This document shows, piece by piece, positions 1 to 10,500 of a DNA stretch of 64,000 nucleotides (position 1 is the first letter of the stretch; each line of letters opens with the position of its first letter). This stretch comes from VXNF01 sp964291305. Lineage in GTDB: Bacteria > Actinomycetota > Acidimicrobiia > Acidimicrobiales > CATQHL01. The DNA lies in the NCBI GenBank assembly GCA_964291305.2, contig OZ219783.1:1922001-1986000 (forward strand), in the 5' to 3' direction. Position numbers and translations under genes: made by a program. The notes beneath the pieces are model-generated. The model saw only the letters and a list, made by a program, of their open reading frames with translations, was not told the DNA's origin and made no database searches.

Positions 1-1146
1 ATGCTCTCGGATGGCGCCGAGGCGCAGGAACCCCCGGCGGCTGAACTCTCTGGCTTGGTTCAGCAAAACCAGATTCTCAGCCACCGAGAACATGCCAACT
101 ACGCCGTCGCGCATACGCTCCTCAGGTACGTAGGACAGACCAGCGTCGCGTACCCGGCGTGGGTGCTGTCCCGTGACTTCGATCCCGTCGATATAAACGC
201 TGCCAGCCTGCACCTCTCGCAACCCTGAGATCGCCATGGCCAACTCGGACTGGCCGTTACCGGACACGCCGGCGACACCCAAGATCTCGCCGGAATGAAC
301 CCGCAAAGACACACCCGCCACGGCCTCGTCACCTCGGTCGCTCTGCACATGCAGGTTTCGCACCTCTAGCAGCGGAGCACCAAGTTGCACATCGGGACGG
401 TCGGGGATCATCTGCACCGGCCGGCCGACCATCATGCGGGCGAGGTTGGCGCGGCTGGTATCTGCCGGTTTGGTTTCGCCAGCCACGCGGCCGTCGCGCA
501 GCACGGTGATCCGATCCGATACCGCCATCACCTCGTGCAGCTTGTGCGAGATGAAGACCAGCCCCCGGCCGTCGGCGGCCATACGACGCAACACCACGAT
601 CAACTCGTCGACCTCCTGAGGGGTCAGCACCGCGGTGGGTTCGTCCATGACCAGGATCTTCGCCTCTCGATAAAGTGCCTTGAGGATCTCCACCCGCTGG
701 CGCTCCCCCACCGCTAGTTGCCAGATTGGCGCGTCAGGGTCAACGCGCAGTCCGTAGCTGTCGGAAAGTTCACGGATCCGGGCCGCCACGGTCGCCAGGT
801 CGGTCAGAGGGCGGCGGCGCGACCGCAGGCCTAGCGCCACGTTCTCGGTGACAGTGAGCGTGGGCACCAGCATGAAGTGCTGGTGGATCATGCCGATGCC
901 GTACTCAATGGCAGCGGACGGGGAATCCACGGTTACGGGCTCGCCACCTAGCAGCACCTCGCCGGAATCGGGCCGGTACATGCCGTAGAGGATTCTCATG
1001 AGCGTGCTCTTGCCCGCTCCGTTCTCCCCCAGCAGGGTGTGCACCTCGCCGGCCTGGAGATCGAAGTTGACGTCGTCGTTGGCGAGCACACCCGGGAACT
1101 GCTTGGTGATCCCGCGCATCTCTAGCAGCGGCGGAGTGGCACTCAT
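1..1146 (-). CDS. BMP-type (nucleoside-like) ABC transporter, ATP-binding protein, C-terminus cut by window edge
   Basis: ATPase that would energise uptake of the ligand bound by the lipoprotein encoded just upstream. The visible 382 codons run from an ATG at 1146 and are open to base 1, so the C-terminal part is missing. The first nucleotide-binding domain shows Walker A (GENGAGKST), a Q-loop (IGMIHQHFML), a signature-like stretch (LAVGERQRVEILKAL) and Walker B (ILVMDEPTAVLT). The start of a second domain follows (AGVSGNGQSELAMAI), where the Walker A lysine is replaced, as is usual for the second half of sugar/nucleoside-type double ATPases (RbsA/YufO class). It lies last in a four-gene minus-strand operon behind two permeases and a BMP lipoprotein. 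Substrate is inferred from the BMP family (purine nucleosides in studied cases) and is not shown by the sequence. Confidence 0.93.
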   Translation of the reverse strand, partial: MSATPPLLEMRGITKQFPGVLANDDVNFDLQAGEVHTLLGENGAGKSTLMRILYGMYRPDSGEVLLGGEPVTVDSPSAAIEYGIGMIHQHFMLVPTLTVTENVALGLRSRRRPLTDLATVAARIRELSDSYGLRVDPDAPIWQLAVGERQRVEILKALYREAKILVMDEPTAVLTPQEVDELIVVLRRMAADGRGLVFISHKLHEVMAVSDRITVLRDGRVAGETKPADTSRANLARMMVGRPVQMIPDRPDVQLGAPLLEVRNLHVQSDRGDEAVAGVSLRVHSGEILGVAGVSGNGQSELAMAISGLREVQAGSVYIDGIEVTGQHPRRVRDAGLSYVPEERMRDGVVGMFSVAENLVLLNQAREFSRRGFLRLGAIREH

Positions 1147-1197
1147 TTGGCGGATCGCTGCCTCACCGGCGCTCGGTCTCTAGCGTCCCTAAGAACA

Positions 1198-1220
1198 CCG
1201 GGTCAGGGGATATGACCCGG
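1198..1220 (-). terminator. Intercistronic stem-loop between BMP lipoprotein and ATPase genes
   Basis: A perfect 8-bp inverted repeat, CCGGGTCA (1198-1205) and TGACCCGG (1213-1220), with a 7-base loop lies between the stop of the lipoprotein gene (1236) and the start of the ATPase gene (1146). No long U-run follows, so it may be a partial terminator or an RNA 3'-end stabiliser that lets the binding protein be made in excess over the ATPase. Function is inferred. Confidence 0.6.
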
Positions 1221-1235
1221 GCTCTTGCCTCGACC

Positions 1236-2297
1236 TTAGGAACCGGTGTCGATAGTGCCGTCGATGATGCCGGCCACAATGTCGTCGCCGATCTGGCGGA
1301 TCTCGCCCGGCAAGTCGTAACCGTCGTTGTAAGCAATCGACAAACCACCGTTCGCCAACGTCAACGTGTACGCCTCGCCACCTAACACACCACGATCAAT
1401 CGCATCAGCAATCTGCCTCAACACGACCTCCCACTCATACACCTGGGAAGCCACCACAACCTCCGGAGCTAAAGACCTCTGATCAGACTGCGTGCCAAAC
1501 CAAGCCGCACCCTCACGCTGAGCCACACCCACAGCGCCCACAACCATCTGGGCGGTGCCAGACATCACGTCCGCTCCCTGCGAAACGTGCGCCTCCGCCG
1601 TTTCCGCCGCCTTAGCCACATCACTAAACGACTCCGTGTACACGACATTCACATCCACGCCAGGATCCTGCGCACCCGCGCCAGCAACGAAACCATCCAC
1701 AAACAACTTGGCGTCACCCACCTCAATAGGCCCCACAACGCCAATCACGCCCGACTCCGTCAGCTCGGCAGCCATCGCACCAAGCGCATAACCACCCTGA
1801 TCTGCCGCAGTGGTATACGCAAACACGTTCGGCAAACCAAACGTGTCCACCGACGTGCCCCAAGCAAACGACGTGTCCGGGAAGTCCGGGGCAATCTCCT
1901 GCAACGACCCTCCGTACTGAGAACCATGCGCGATCACCAAATCAAACCCAGCCTCGGCGTACTCTCGGATCGCCACTGCGGCATCCTCCACAACGAAAGT
2001 CCCGTCAGTGATCTCCACATCCAACTCACGCGTCTGGCGAAACGCCGCAACACCGTCCACAATGCTCTGCGTAAACGCCAAATCATTCGACGCCGAAGGT
2101 GCCACAACAGCCACCCGCAACGGCCCAGACGAGCCTGAGGGATCCGGCGGCGGTGCCTCGGTGGCGGCGGGAGGCTCGGGGGCCGGGGGTGCCGGCTCGC
2201 TAGTCTCGTCGCCGCCGCAGGCCGCAGCCAGCAGTGCCAGCGTTAGCCCAACTGCGAATACCCCAAAAGTCTTGCCGCGCTTTGTGGATGTTCTCAT
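1236..2297 (-). CDS. BMP family ABC transporter substrate-binding lipoprotein
   Basis: Extracytoplasmic ligand-binding protein of 353 residues. The N-terminus has basic residues, a hydrophobic stretch and a lipobox (LLAAAC, Cys at about 27), followed by a Pro/Glu/Ala-rich linker. The mature part is a periplasmic-binding fold of the BMP/PnrA type (GPLRVAVVAPSASNDLAFTQ, then FDLVIAHGSQYGG, GVIGVVGPIEVGDAKLFVDG). It sits between the permease and ATPase genes of the same transporter, with a stem-loop after it. Oddity: roughly 1330-2130, the mature domain, uses many G- and T-ending codons (GCT, GAT, ATT, GGT, TTG), unlike the C-ending style of its neighbours and of its own signal/linker part, which suggests a recombined segment. 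Nucleoside binding is the family expectation, not proven here. Confidence 0.93.
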   Translation of the reverse strand: MRTSTKRGKTFGVFAVGLTLALLAAACGGDETSEPAPPAPEPPAATEAPPPDPSGSSGPLRVAVVAPSASNDLAFTQSIVDGVAAFRQTRELDVEITDGTFVVEDAAVAIREYAEAGFDLVIAHGSQYGGSLQEIAPDFPDTSFAWGTSVDTFGLPNVFAYTTAADQGGYALGAMAAELTESGVIGVVGPIEVGDAKLFVDGFVAGAGAQDPGVDVNVVYTESFSDVAKAAETAEAHVSQGADVMSGTAQMVVGAVGVAQREGAAWFGTQSDQRSLAPEVVVASQVYEWEVVLRQIADAIDRGVLGGEAYTLTLANGGLSIAYNDGYDLPGEIRQIGDDIVAGIIDGTIDTGS

Positions 2298-2432
2298 ATT
2301 TGACCCCTCATAGTCCTATGCGTGTCCGGTAGGTGTTTACCGAGTTCGCCGATAAGCCGATACTACGCCAAAACTCCCGGGGGAAACTTGAGAGTCGAAG
2401 ATCTTGGCAGTCAGTCTTCTAATCTCAGCCTT

Positions 2433-3443
2433 CTAATCTTGCGAACCTCGCCGGAAAGGCCGAGTGAGGGCCGCCGGCTGGCCGATTCGGTGTGTAACCA
2501 CCACCAAGGCGATGATCGTCACCGCGGCCGGTGCCATCTCAGTGAGTTGCGCTGCCGCCCCGCTGAGAATGCCCAGCGTCTTCCATTGCAGCACGGCGGC
2601 AGTCACGAGGCTGAACAGCAGGGAACCAGCCAGAACACCCAGCGGCCGCCACGCTCCGAAGTAGACCAGCGCCACGGCGATGAACCCCATGCCGTTGGTC
2701 ATGTTCTGGATAAAGATGCCCTTCTCCAGTGCCAGCACCGCGCCTGCGCCGCCAGCTAGAGCATTGCCTATAAGGATCGTGCCGTAACGCGTGCGGGCCA
2801 CGCTCACACCCAGGCTGTCAGCAGCCTGGGGCGTCTCGCCCACCGCCCGGACGTTTAGTCCGAAAGTGGTGCGATTGACTAGCAGGGTCACAGCCGGGAC
2901 CAGCAGGAATGCCAAGTAGATGACCAGGCTGTGGTTGTAAAGGTCGGGGTAGGGGATATCTGGGCGAGCCTCGGGGAGGGTGAAGTCGAACACGCCATCA
3001 AAGCCACCGATCGGGCGCGGGGTTCCCACCAACTGGCGGAAGAGCAAGTCGCTAAAACCCAGGCCAAAGAGGTAGATGCCGATGCCACTGATGCCCTGCT
3101 GGGCCTGCAGTGTCACGGTGATGAATCCGTAGACCAGCCCCATGAAAAGGCCGATACCCAGGCCCACCAGCAGGCCATAGGTGGGCTGGCCGGTGCGCAC
3201 CGTGGTGTAATACGCACCGAAGGCCCCCAGCAGCATCACCCCGTCGACCCCGAGGTTCAGCACCCCGCTGCGTTGACCCACGCTCTCGCCGACCGCGGCA
3301 ATGAGATAAGGCGTGGCAAGCCTGATAGCGGCCGCCACCGTTGCCACCAACGTAGCCAGCGTAAAGAATCCACTCCAGCCGCTGCGGGCTGCCGCCAGAA
3401 CCTCTACGGAGGCAATGTCGAGCGCCCCAAGACTCGGGATCAT
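2433..3443 (-). CDS. BMP-type ABC transporter permease (second permease)
   Basis: Integral membrane permease of 336 residues with about eight to ten hydrophobic segments. Family pattern of the YufQ/NupQ type is seen in SVGQRSGVLNLGVDGVMLLG and in FGLNVRAVGETPQAADSLGV, the EAA-like cytoplasmic loop that contacts the ATPase. The start ATG overlaps the stop of the upstream permease gene by 4 bases (ATGA), so the two are translationally coupled and probably form the heterodimeric channel. About 135 bases with no gene follow before the binding-protein gene. That gap holds two copies of CTTCTAATCT near 2417 and 2431, the second spanning this gene's end. Confidence 0.92.
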   Translation of the reverse strand: MIPSLGALDIASVEVLAAARSGWSGFFTLATLVATVAAAIRLATPYLIAAVGESVGQRSGVLNLGVDGVMLLGAFGAYYTTVRTGQPTYGLLVGLGIGLFMGLVYGFITVTLQAQQGISGIGIYLFGLGFSDLLFRQLVGTPRPIGGFDGVFDFTLPEARPDIPYPDLYNHSLVIYLAFLLVPAVTLLVNRTTFGLNVRAVGETPQAADSLGVSVARTRYGTILIGNALAGGAGAVLALEKGIFIQNMTNGMGFIAVALVYFGAWRPLGVLAGSLLFSLVTAAVLQWKTLGILSGAAAQLTEMAPAAVTIIALVVVTHRIGQPAALTRPFRRGSQD

Positions 3444-4711
3444 GACTGGGCCGCGTTTTCGGCAGCTGGAGGCACCCGTGCGTCTGTTGACTGGGGCGCA
3501 TCCTTAACAGGTAGTTCTTGATCCGGCTCCGAACGCGCCTCGAATCGCTCCACGATACGGCGCGCCCAGTGCACTGCCCGGTCGCTGCTTACCACGAACA
3601 CAACCACGAGACCGCTAAGCGCCACTACCAGCGGAGTCGCCACCTGCACCGCGCGCTGCAGCGCGTTCGCTCCCACGAGCAAGCCACCAAAGAGGATGGC
3701 GGCGGGGATGGTCCAAATCGGGTGCAGCGCTCCGAACAATGCCGCCACGATTCCGTTAAACCCTGCCAGCTGGGTGAACCCCGCCGGACCGCTCTCGACG
3801 CTGAGGCGATGGGCAACGGAGGAGAACACCAACACTGCACCGCCGAGTCCGGACATCATGCCGCTTAGGGTCAGCGCCTGAACGATCCTGCGCTCCACCT
3901 TCATGCCGGCATAGCGAGAGGCGTCCCTGCTACCCCCCACGGCTCTGATCTCGTAGCCGAGCGACGTGCGCCACAGCAGAAAGTAGACGGCTATAGCCAC
4001 CACAACCCCTACCACGATGCCCAGGTTCATCTGGGTACCCCCGAGCAGGATCGGCAGATCGGAGTTCGGCGACAACCGCTTGGTTTGGGCGATGTGGTTA
4101 CCCGCCTCTACCGCCGCCTTGTCGATCATCGGACCCAGTAGCAGATACTGCATCAGGTAACCGGCGACGATGTTGAGCATGATCGTCGAGAGGATCTCGT
4201 TCACGTTGGCATAGGCCTTCAGCACACCAGGGATGAATCCCATGAAGGCACCGCCGACTGCGCCGGCGATCAACGCCAGGGGTAACAGCAGCCAGCGGTC
4301 CAGGTCTCCTAGCGCCAGCACTACCACCGTGGACAAGAGCGCTCCGGCGATGATCTGCCCTTCTCCGCCGATGTTGATAACCGAGGCTCGAAAGGCAATA
4401 CAAATACCTACACCCACGAGCAGCAGGGGCGTGGCTTTCACGGTGGTGTCGGCGAACTCGCTGATCCCGCCAAAAGCACCGCTGAACATGGCGCGGTACC
4501 CCTCCACCGGATCGCCGCCGAAGCCCCAGACCATGGCGGCGCCGACCAGCAGCGCGGCGACCGTCGCCGTCAGTGGAACTAGAGGGCCCATTACGCGGCG
4601 CACGATGCGCTGAACCAACCAGTCGCTGATTCGTGAATCCGCCGTCACGGCCCGCTCCACCGCCCCATTCTCGTCGAAGTGCAGATCCCAGACTTTAGAG
4701 AGCCGGCGCAC
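3440..4711 (-). CDS. BMP-type ABC transporter permease (first permease)
   Basis: Membrane permease of 423 residues, first gene of the importer operon. A cytoplasmic N-terminal stretch of about 45 residues precedes the first membrane segment (LVPLTATVAALLVGAAMVWG). The conserved region INIGGEGQIIAGALL and the loop LGYEIRAVGGSRDASRYAGM match the YufP/NupP permease family. The C-terminal tail (about residues 380-423) is hydrophilic and acidic. The start taken is GTG at 4711 with GCAGGGG just before it. The divergent carboxyltransferase gene begins only 53 bases away, so both promoters must lie in that short gap or inside the genes. Confidence 0.92.
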   Translation of the reverse strand: MRRLSKVWDLHFDENGAVERAVTADSRISDWLVQRIVRRVMGPLVPLTATVAALLVGAAMVWGFGGDPVEGYRAMFSGAFGGISEFADTTVKATPLLLVGVGICIAFRASVINIGGEGQIIAGALLSTVVVLALGDLDRWLLLPLALIAGAVGGAFMGFIPGVLKAYANVNEILSTIMLNIVAGYLMQYLLLGPMIDKAAVEAGNHIAQTKRLSPNSDLPILLGGTQMNLGIVVGVVVAIAVYFLLWRTSLGYEIRAVGGSRDASRYAGMKVERRIVQALTLSGMMSGLGGAVLVFSSVAHRLSVESGPAGFTQLAGFNGIVAALFGALHPIWTIPAAILFGGLLVGANALQRAVQVATPLVVALSGLVVVFVVSSDRAVHWARRIVERFEARSEPDQELPVKDAPQSTDARVPPAAENAAQS

Positions 4712-4764
4712 CCCCTGCCGATCATTGCCGGACTAGGCGCACCGGTAGCCTCCTAGAGAGCCCT

Positions 4765-6114
4765 ATGCAATCGGTTGATCTGCGCGCCCGCTCCCGCTCC
4801 CACACCCACGTTTTAGCGGCGGTTACCGAGTTAGCTGGGCGACCAGCAGTCGTTGTGCACCTAGGCGCCGATGAAACTCACCGCGCCATTACCAGCGACG
4901 CCGGAGAGTCGATCAGGGCGGCCGTGGAACTAGCTCTAGAGAAGCGCCTGCCGATTGTGGGTTTCGTGTCGGCTACTGGCCCCGATGTCGCCGGTGGCAT
5001 CACATCGGTGCACGGCTGGGGAATCGCCGCCCGCGCCCTGGTGTCGGCCTCGGGGGTAGTGCCGATCCTTCTCTGTGTGACCGGACCCATGCTGTCGGGA
5101 CCGGCGCTGCTGTTGGGCATCGCCGATCTTGTGGTAATGGTCGCCGACGCCTGCGCCTTCGTGAGCGGCCCGGCCATGGTTGAGCAGTTCACCGGCGTGC
5201 CCGTAGCGGCGCTTGACCTAGGCGGCTCCTCGGTTCACGCCAGTCGCAGCGGCGTGGCCTCGCTGATTGTCGCCGACGACGACGCGGCCGCTCGGGCAGT
5301 CGAAGACCTGCTGCGATACCTACCCCCACACGTGGACGAGATCCCAGAGACACTTCCGACGGGAGATCCACCCGACCGCCCCACACCCGAGCTGGCAGAG
5401 GTAATCCCCTCGGTGGCCACTGGTGGTTATGACGTGCGTGCCGTGCTGGAAGCAGTAGCTGACGAAGGTACGGTTATCGAGTTGCGCGCCGGCTGGGCAG
5501 AGAACCTGGTAACCGCGCTGGCCGCCATAGGCGGCTACCCGGTGGGGATCGTGGCTAATCAACCCCAGCACCTCGCCGGCACGCTAAACATCGCCGCCTC
5601 CCAGAAGGGGGCACGCTTCGTGTCGTTTTGTGACGCCTTCAACCTGCCCCTCGTGACCTTCGTAGACACACCCGGCTTCCAGCCGGGCAAGGACCTGGAA
5701 TGGAGGGGCATGATCCGCCACGGTGCGCAGCTGGCATTCTCCTACGCCGCGGCCACCGTTCCCCGGATCTGCGTCACGCTGCGCAAGTCCTACGGCGGGG
5801 CCTACATCGTGATGGATTCCCGTTATATGGGCAACGACGTGGCATTCGCCTGGCCTACCGCCGAGATCGCCGTCATGGGCGCCAAAGGAGCCGTGGAGAT
5901 ACTGCATCGCCAGGCGTCGGAGTCCGAGCGGATCGCACTGGAAGAGGATTACGCCGAACGGCTAATGAACCCCTACCGGGCCGCTGAGCGAGGTTCAGTG
6001 GACGCGGTAATCCACCCCGCCGACACCCGTGCGGAAGTAGCCGCTGCCTTGGCGCTGCTGTACTCCAAGCGAGAAGAGATTCCCCACAACCGCCACGACA
6101 ACTCGCCGCTTTAG
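4765..6114 (+). CDS. Acyl-CoA carboxyltransferase (acetyl/propionyl-CoA carboxylase beta-type subunit)
   Basis: Biotin-dependent carboxyltransferase of 449 residues that would move CO2 from carboxybiotin to an acyl-CoA. Two crotonase-fold halves are visible. The C-terminal half is well conserved (GIVANQPQHLAGTLNIAASQK, then FVDTPGFQPGKDLEWRGMI and KSYGGAYIVMDSRYMGND), with the two Gly-rich oxyanion regions. The N-terminal half is divergent, and the protein is shorter than typical PccB/AccD5 proteins of about 520-550 residues. There is no zinc ribbon of AccD type. The gene stands alone on the plus strand beside citrate synthase, and no biotin carboxylase gene is nearby, so it must use an alpha subunit encoded elsewhere. 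Acyl substrate cannot be decided. Confidence 0.88.
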   Translation: MQSVDLRARSRSHTHVLAAVTELAGRPAVVVHLGADETHRAITSDAGESIRAAVELALEKRLPIVGFVSATGPDVAGGITSVHGWGIAARALVSASGVVPILLCVTGPMLSGPALLLGIADLVVMVADACAFVSGPAMVEQFTGVPVAALDLGGSSVHASRSGVASLIVADDDAAARAVEDLLRYLPPHVDEIPETLPTGDPPDRPTPELAEVIPSVATGGYDVRAVLEAVADEGTVIELRAGWAENLVTALAAIGGYPVGIVANQPQHLAGTLNIAASQKGARFVSFCDAFNLPLVTFVDTPGFQPGKDLEWRGMIRHGAQLAFSYAAATVPRICVTLRKSYGGAYIVMDSRYMGNDVAFAWPTAEIAVMGAKGAVEILHRQASESERIALEEDYAERLMNPYRAAERGSVDAVIHPADTRAEVAAALALLYSKREEIPHNRHDNSPL

Positions 6115-6232
6115 GCTTGCTTCCTGCGGTTTACCCTAAGACTCGAAATCTCGGTATTATCGGCGAGGTTTGGACGCCCACGGTGAGCTAGCGCGGCCGT
6201 TTACGCTCCCACCATAGGGGTGCCTTGCGGCC

Positions 6233-7564
6233 ATGGGGCTGCTGGGCCAAGCGAAGTGGGCGCCTGACCGCGTAAACGGAAGGCAGCGGAGCTTGACAGA
6301 GTCGATCACGATCACCGACAACCGCACGGGCGAATCAGTCGAGATCCCAATCCTCGACGGCGGCGTGGACTCTGGCGGCTGGGCCAAGCTGCTCGGCAAC
6401 ATCTGGTTCTCCGACGAGGCGTTCAGCCACACCGCCATCGGCGAGAGCGCCATAACGCAAATTGTGGGAGCCGAGGGAATCCTGCGCTACCGCGGCTACC
6501 CCATTCAGCAGTTAGCCCGCCGGTCCAACTATCTCGAGGTGGCCTACCTGCTGCTATTCGGTGAACTGCCCACCCCCGATCAGTTCGACGCCTGGGAGCA
6601 GGAGATCACCCTCCACACCTACATCCACGAGAACTTCCGCAAGCACTTCATGGAGTCTTTCCGCTACGACGCTCACCCTATGGGGGTGCTAGTGGCGTCG
6701 CTGGCAGCCCTCTCGACTTTCTACCCCGAGGCCAAGGACGTGGAAGATCCCGAGGTGCGGATGCGCCAGATCGTGCGCCTAATCGCCAAAGTACCAACAA
6801 TGGCGGCCGCCGCCCACCGATTCTCCACTGGTATGCCGTTCGTTTTCCCAGATAACGATCTGGACTTCACCTCCAACTTCTTGTCGATGATGTTCCGGGT
6901 TGCCGAGCCCCGATATCACTGCCACCCGGCGGTGCACCGGGCGATGGAGATCTTGTTCATCCTTCACGCCGACCACAGCCAGAACTGTTCCACCACCACA
7001 GCCCGAGTCGTGGGTAGCTCCCACGCCGACCCCTATTCGGTAGTGGCCGCCGCCTGCGCCGCCCTCTACGGACCGCGCCACGGCGGCGCCAACGAAGCAG
7101 TCCTGGCGATGCTGCGGGACATCGGCAGCTATGAGAACGTGGATCCGTTCATCGCCGACGTGAAGGCCGGCAAATGCCGGCTTATGGGCTTCGGCCACCG
7201 CGTGTACAAGAACTACGACCCTCGGGCGCGGATAATCAAAGAAGCCGCCGACGAGGTGTTCAAACTGGCTGGTCGTAGCCCGCTGCTGGACATAGCGCTA
7301 AAGCTGGAGGAGGTGGCGCTGGAGGATGAGTACTTCAGCAGCCGGCGCCTTTATCCCAACGTGGATTTCTACTCGGGTCTGATCTACGAGGCTCTGAAGT
7401 TCCCCACGAACATGTTCACGGTGCTGTTTGCTATCCCCCGCACCGCCGGTTGGCTGGCCCATTGGAACGAGATGTTGGAACAGGATTCCCGCATCGCCCG
7501 GCCTCGCCAGCTTTACGTGGGACACCCCGAACGGAGTTACGTTCCGCTAGCCGAGCGCGGCTGA
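6233..7564 (+). CDS. gltA: Citrate synthase
   Basis: Condenses oxaloacetate and acetyl-CoA at the entry of the TCA cycle. The family core is intact: GILRYRGYPIQQLA, the first active-site histidine in LHADHSQNCSTTTARVVGSS, the second in MGFGHRVYKNYDPRA, and the catalytic Asp in YPNVDFYSG. It reads 443 residues from ATG 6233. A TTG at 6293 with GGAAGG upstream would give 423 residues and an N-terminus closer to the length of mycobacterial GltA2, so the start is uncertain. An alternative assignment as 2-methylcitrate synthase is less likely because no prp genes are nearby. Confidence 0.95.
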   Translation: MGLLGQAKWAPDRVNGRQRSLTESITITDNRTGESVEIPILDGGVDSGGWAKLLGNIWFSDEAFSHTAIGESAITQIVGAEGILRYRGYPIQQLARRSNYLEVAYLLLFGELPTPDQFDAWEQEITLHTYIHENFRKHFMESFRYDAHPMGVLVASLAALSTFYPEAKDVEDPEVRMRQIVRLIAKVPTMAAAAHRFSTGMPFVFPDNDLDFTSNFLSMMFRVAEPRYHCHPAVHRAMEILFILHADHSQNCSTTTARVVGSSHADPYSVVAAACAALYGPRHGGANEAVLAMLRDIGSYENVDPFIADVKAGKCRLMGFGHRVYKNYDPRARIIKEAADEVFKLAGRSPLLDIALKLEEVALEDEYFSSRRLYPNVDFYSGLIYEALKFPTNMFTVLFAIPRTAGWLAHWNEMLEQDSRIARPRQLYVGHPERSYVPLAERG

Positions 7565-7595
7565 GGGCTCCCCCGACCGCCTTATTCCCAGAATC

Positions 7596-10500
7596 TCACT
7601 CCAGAACGGTGATGATGTCGATGTGCTGGTCGAGATCGAAGAGTTCCGCGGCCAGGGCTTTCACATCGCTGGCCTGCAAGTTGGCGACCTCCTCGAAAAG
7701 CCGCTTAGAGGTCGGCAACTCTTCGTCGCCAGAGTAGGCCCGCCAGCGCACGGCGGTCAGGAAGTCGGAGTTGCTCACATAGGTGTACTCGCCGACTAGC
7801 AAGGCCAGAGCCTCTGCCCACTCCTCCTCGGTTGGGCCGTTGGCCCCCAGGTCGTCCAGAATCTCAAAGATGGTGGTCTGGATCTGCTCGATGTACTGTG
7901 GGTCTCCGCTGACCACGACTTGCCCCACGACCCTGGGCTCGGGAGTGAAAACCGGCGCGATGCTGCTGCCAGTGATATAGCTAGCGCCGATTTCCTCGCG
8001 GACCTGAGCTACTAATCGGGCATTCAGGATGGTTGTAAGGGCATCCGCTGCCACCTTCAGCGCAACATCAACCTGGGGGCGCGGCGCCTCAAAGTAGAGT
8101 TCCAGCCCGGTGGTTTGGCTGTCGGGGGGCAGAATGACCTGGCGCTGCACAACGCCGTCTGGTTCGGCCGATCGGCGGTTAGCGAACGTATCGGACTCTC
8201 CGGCTGGCAGCGTGCCGACGTAGCGGTGCGCCAACTCGGCAACGGTGTCCCGCTCTACATCACCTGCCACAGCCACGACCAGGTCGTCCACATCGCCGAG
8301 GCGCTGCCGGTAGCGGTCCAAGAGCGTCGTGGGCGTGAGAGCGGCGAGCGCCTCGGCAGACGGGACCGGGTTGAACCAGCCAAAGGAGTCGGGGTGGCGC
8401 GCCTGTTCATAGGCGATCCAGGTCATCCACTCGGGTGCGGACTCCGCCACAGCCAGCAGGATGTTGCCCACCTGCAGCGCCTCGGCGAAGGCTTGATCGT
8501 CAACCTGTGGGGCGGTCACTAGCAGGTGCATCATCTGGAACATCCTCTCGATGCCCTCTGCCGTGGCCGAGCCGGCAAAGCCCTCCTCCGCTTCTCCAAT
8601 AAAGGGCGCAACGCTGACGTTCTGGTCATCTAACAGCCGCTTCACTTGGGACGGGCTCAGGTCGCCGAGGCCACTGTTGACCACCGCCCTGATCGCCAGC
8701 CGGCCGGTCAGGGAGCGCTCGCCCGGCTCCATGGCCGACCAACCCCCCTGGGAGAAGGCCAGCATGTTCACCTCTGCCTCAGCGATCTCCGAGGGCACAA
8801 ACACCACGCTGGCACCGTTGGCAAAGGTCCATTCGTAAGCGTCGTCGATGGCCTCTACCGGACCTTCAGCTACTGCGTCCACCGGCTCGGGAGCTTCCAT
8901 GAGAGCAGTGGCTTTAGCGGTCCGTTCGGGCACGGGGCCAGGCTCAGCGCCCTCTATGGCTGCCCGCAGCTCGGCCACGGTGGGCACCTCGGCTGCCTCG
9001 GCGCCGACCGCAATCACAATGGGGGCGGCCGCGCGCAAAACCGAGCGGAAGTACTCGGTTAGTTCCTCGGGCTGCACCTCCTGCAGCAGCGCGTCTACCC
9101 GCGCGGCGCGCCCAGCCACGGTGTCGATGTCATAGCCGTAGACGAAGTGCGATGCGTAAAGATCGGCCCATTGGCGGTCCTGCACCGTGCCCAGGCTGTC
9201 TAACTCAGCCTGCAGCTCGGTTTGAACAAGTTCGGCCGCATATTGCAGATCTTCGGCGGTAAAGCCTGCGGCCGCGAGGCTCAGCACCATCGACCAGTAG
9301 TCGCCTAGCGCGGTGGTCAGATCGTCAGCGCGCAGGTTCGTGCCGAAGAAGCGAATGCCCTCGGTGTAGCTAAAGGAATCCCACTTAGCCTGGTCTAGCT
9401 GTGAGAGAAAGCCCTGCTCGTAAGCGTCGTTCAGGCGAGTTTCCAGCACGAGCGCTAGCAGGGACTCAATCAGCCTAGAGCGTTGCCCCTCAGCGGTTCC
9501 GCCGTCCCATGAGGGAATTTTCAAGTCCAGCGACATGTACGAGTAGCCCTGGCTGGGCGAAGTGGCTAAGCGGTAAACCGCGCCCTGGTTGATTGGCGAG
9601 TAGACATCCGGCTGGGAGGGCGCCTCGGCTGCGGGAATGTCACCGAAGCGCTCCTCTACCATTAGCTCTAAGTCGTCGACGGGCAGGTCACCCACGGCGA
9701 CTAGCGCCATGTTGGCCGGCACGTACCAGGTCTCGTAAAAGTCGCGCAGTGTCTCAGCGGTCATGGCCTCAATGGCCTCGGCTGTGCCGATGGGGTGGTA
9801 ACCGTCGTAGGGGGTTCCCTCCACATAGGCCTTGTCGAAGACGCTATTGATGATGCCGTCGCCGGTCTCATAGCGCACTCGCAACTCGTCCCGGACGACG
9901 CCGCGCTCCTCTAGGACATCGGTCTCGGTGATCGTGGCCGCATTTGCCCACTGTGATAGGACTTCGAAAGCGGCCTCTACCGCGCCAGATTTCGTAGTGC
10001 TTACATCGAGTTCGTAGACCGTTGAGTCGTAGCTCGTGTGGGCGTTGATATCTGGCCCGAACTCCACCCCGAGTTCGCGCAGCATGTCCACGATCTCGTT
10101 GCCGGGATACGCCTCGGTCCCGTTGAACATCATGTGCTCGAGAAAGTGAGCCACTCCCAGCCCTGGTTCGGGCTCGTTTACTGATCCGGCGTTCACGACC
10201 AGACGAAGCGACAGGTTGCTACCCGGTTTCTCGTTGTTTCGGATGTAATACGTAAGGCCGTTCTCCAACGTGCCGATTAGTACCTCGGGGTCCACCGGCA
10301 GCGGAGTGGCCTTCTCGGCTGTCTCCTCCTCAACTGCCGGCTCCTCCTCCTCGGCTGTGTCCTCGCGGGGCTCCTGGGCAACTGGCTCCGGGGCTGGCGG
10401 CGGCTCGGTTGAAGGCTCCGGAGGCGGAGGCGGTTCGGCAGCTGGTGGTGGTGGCTCCGGGGAAGGCGGCGTCTCGGGCGCAGGCTCCGGCGGTGGTGTC

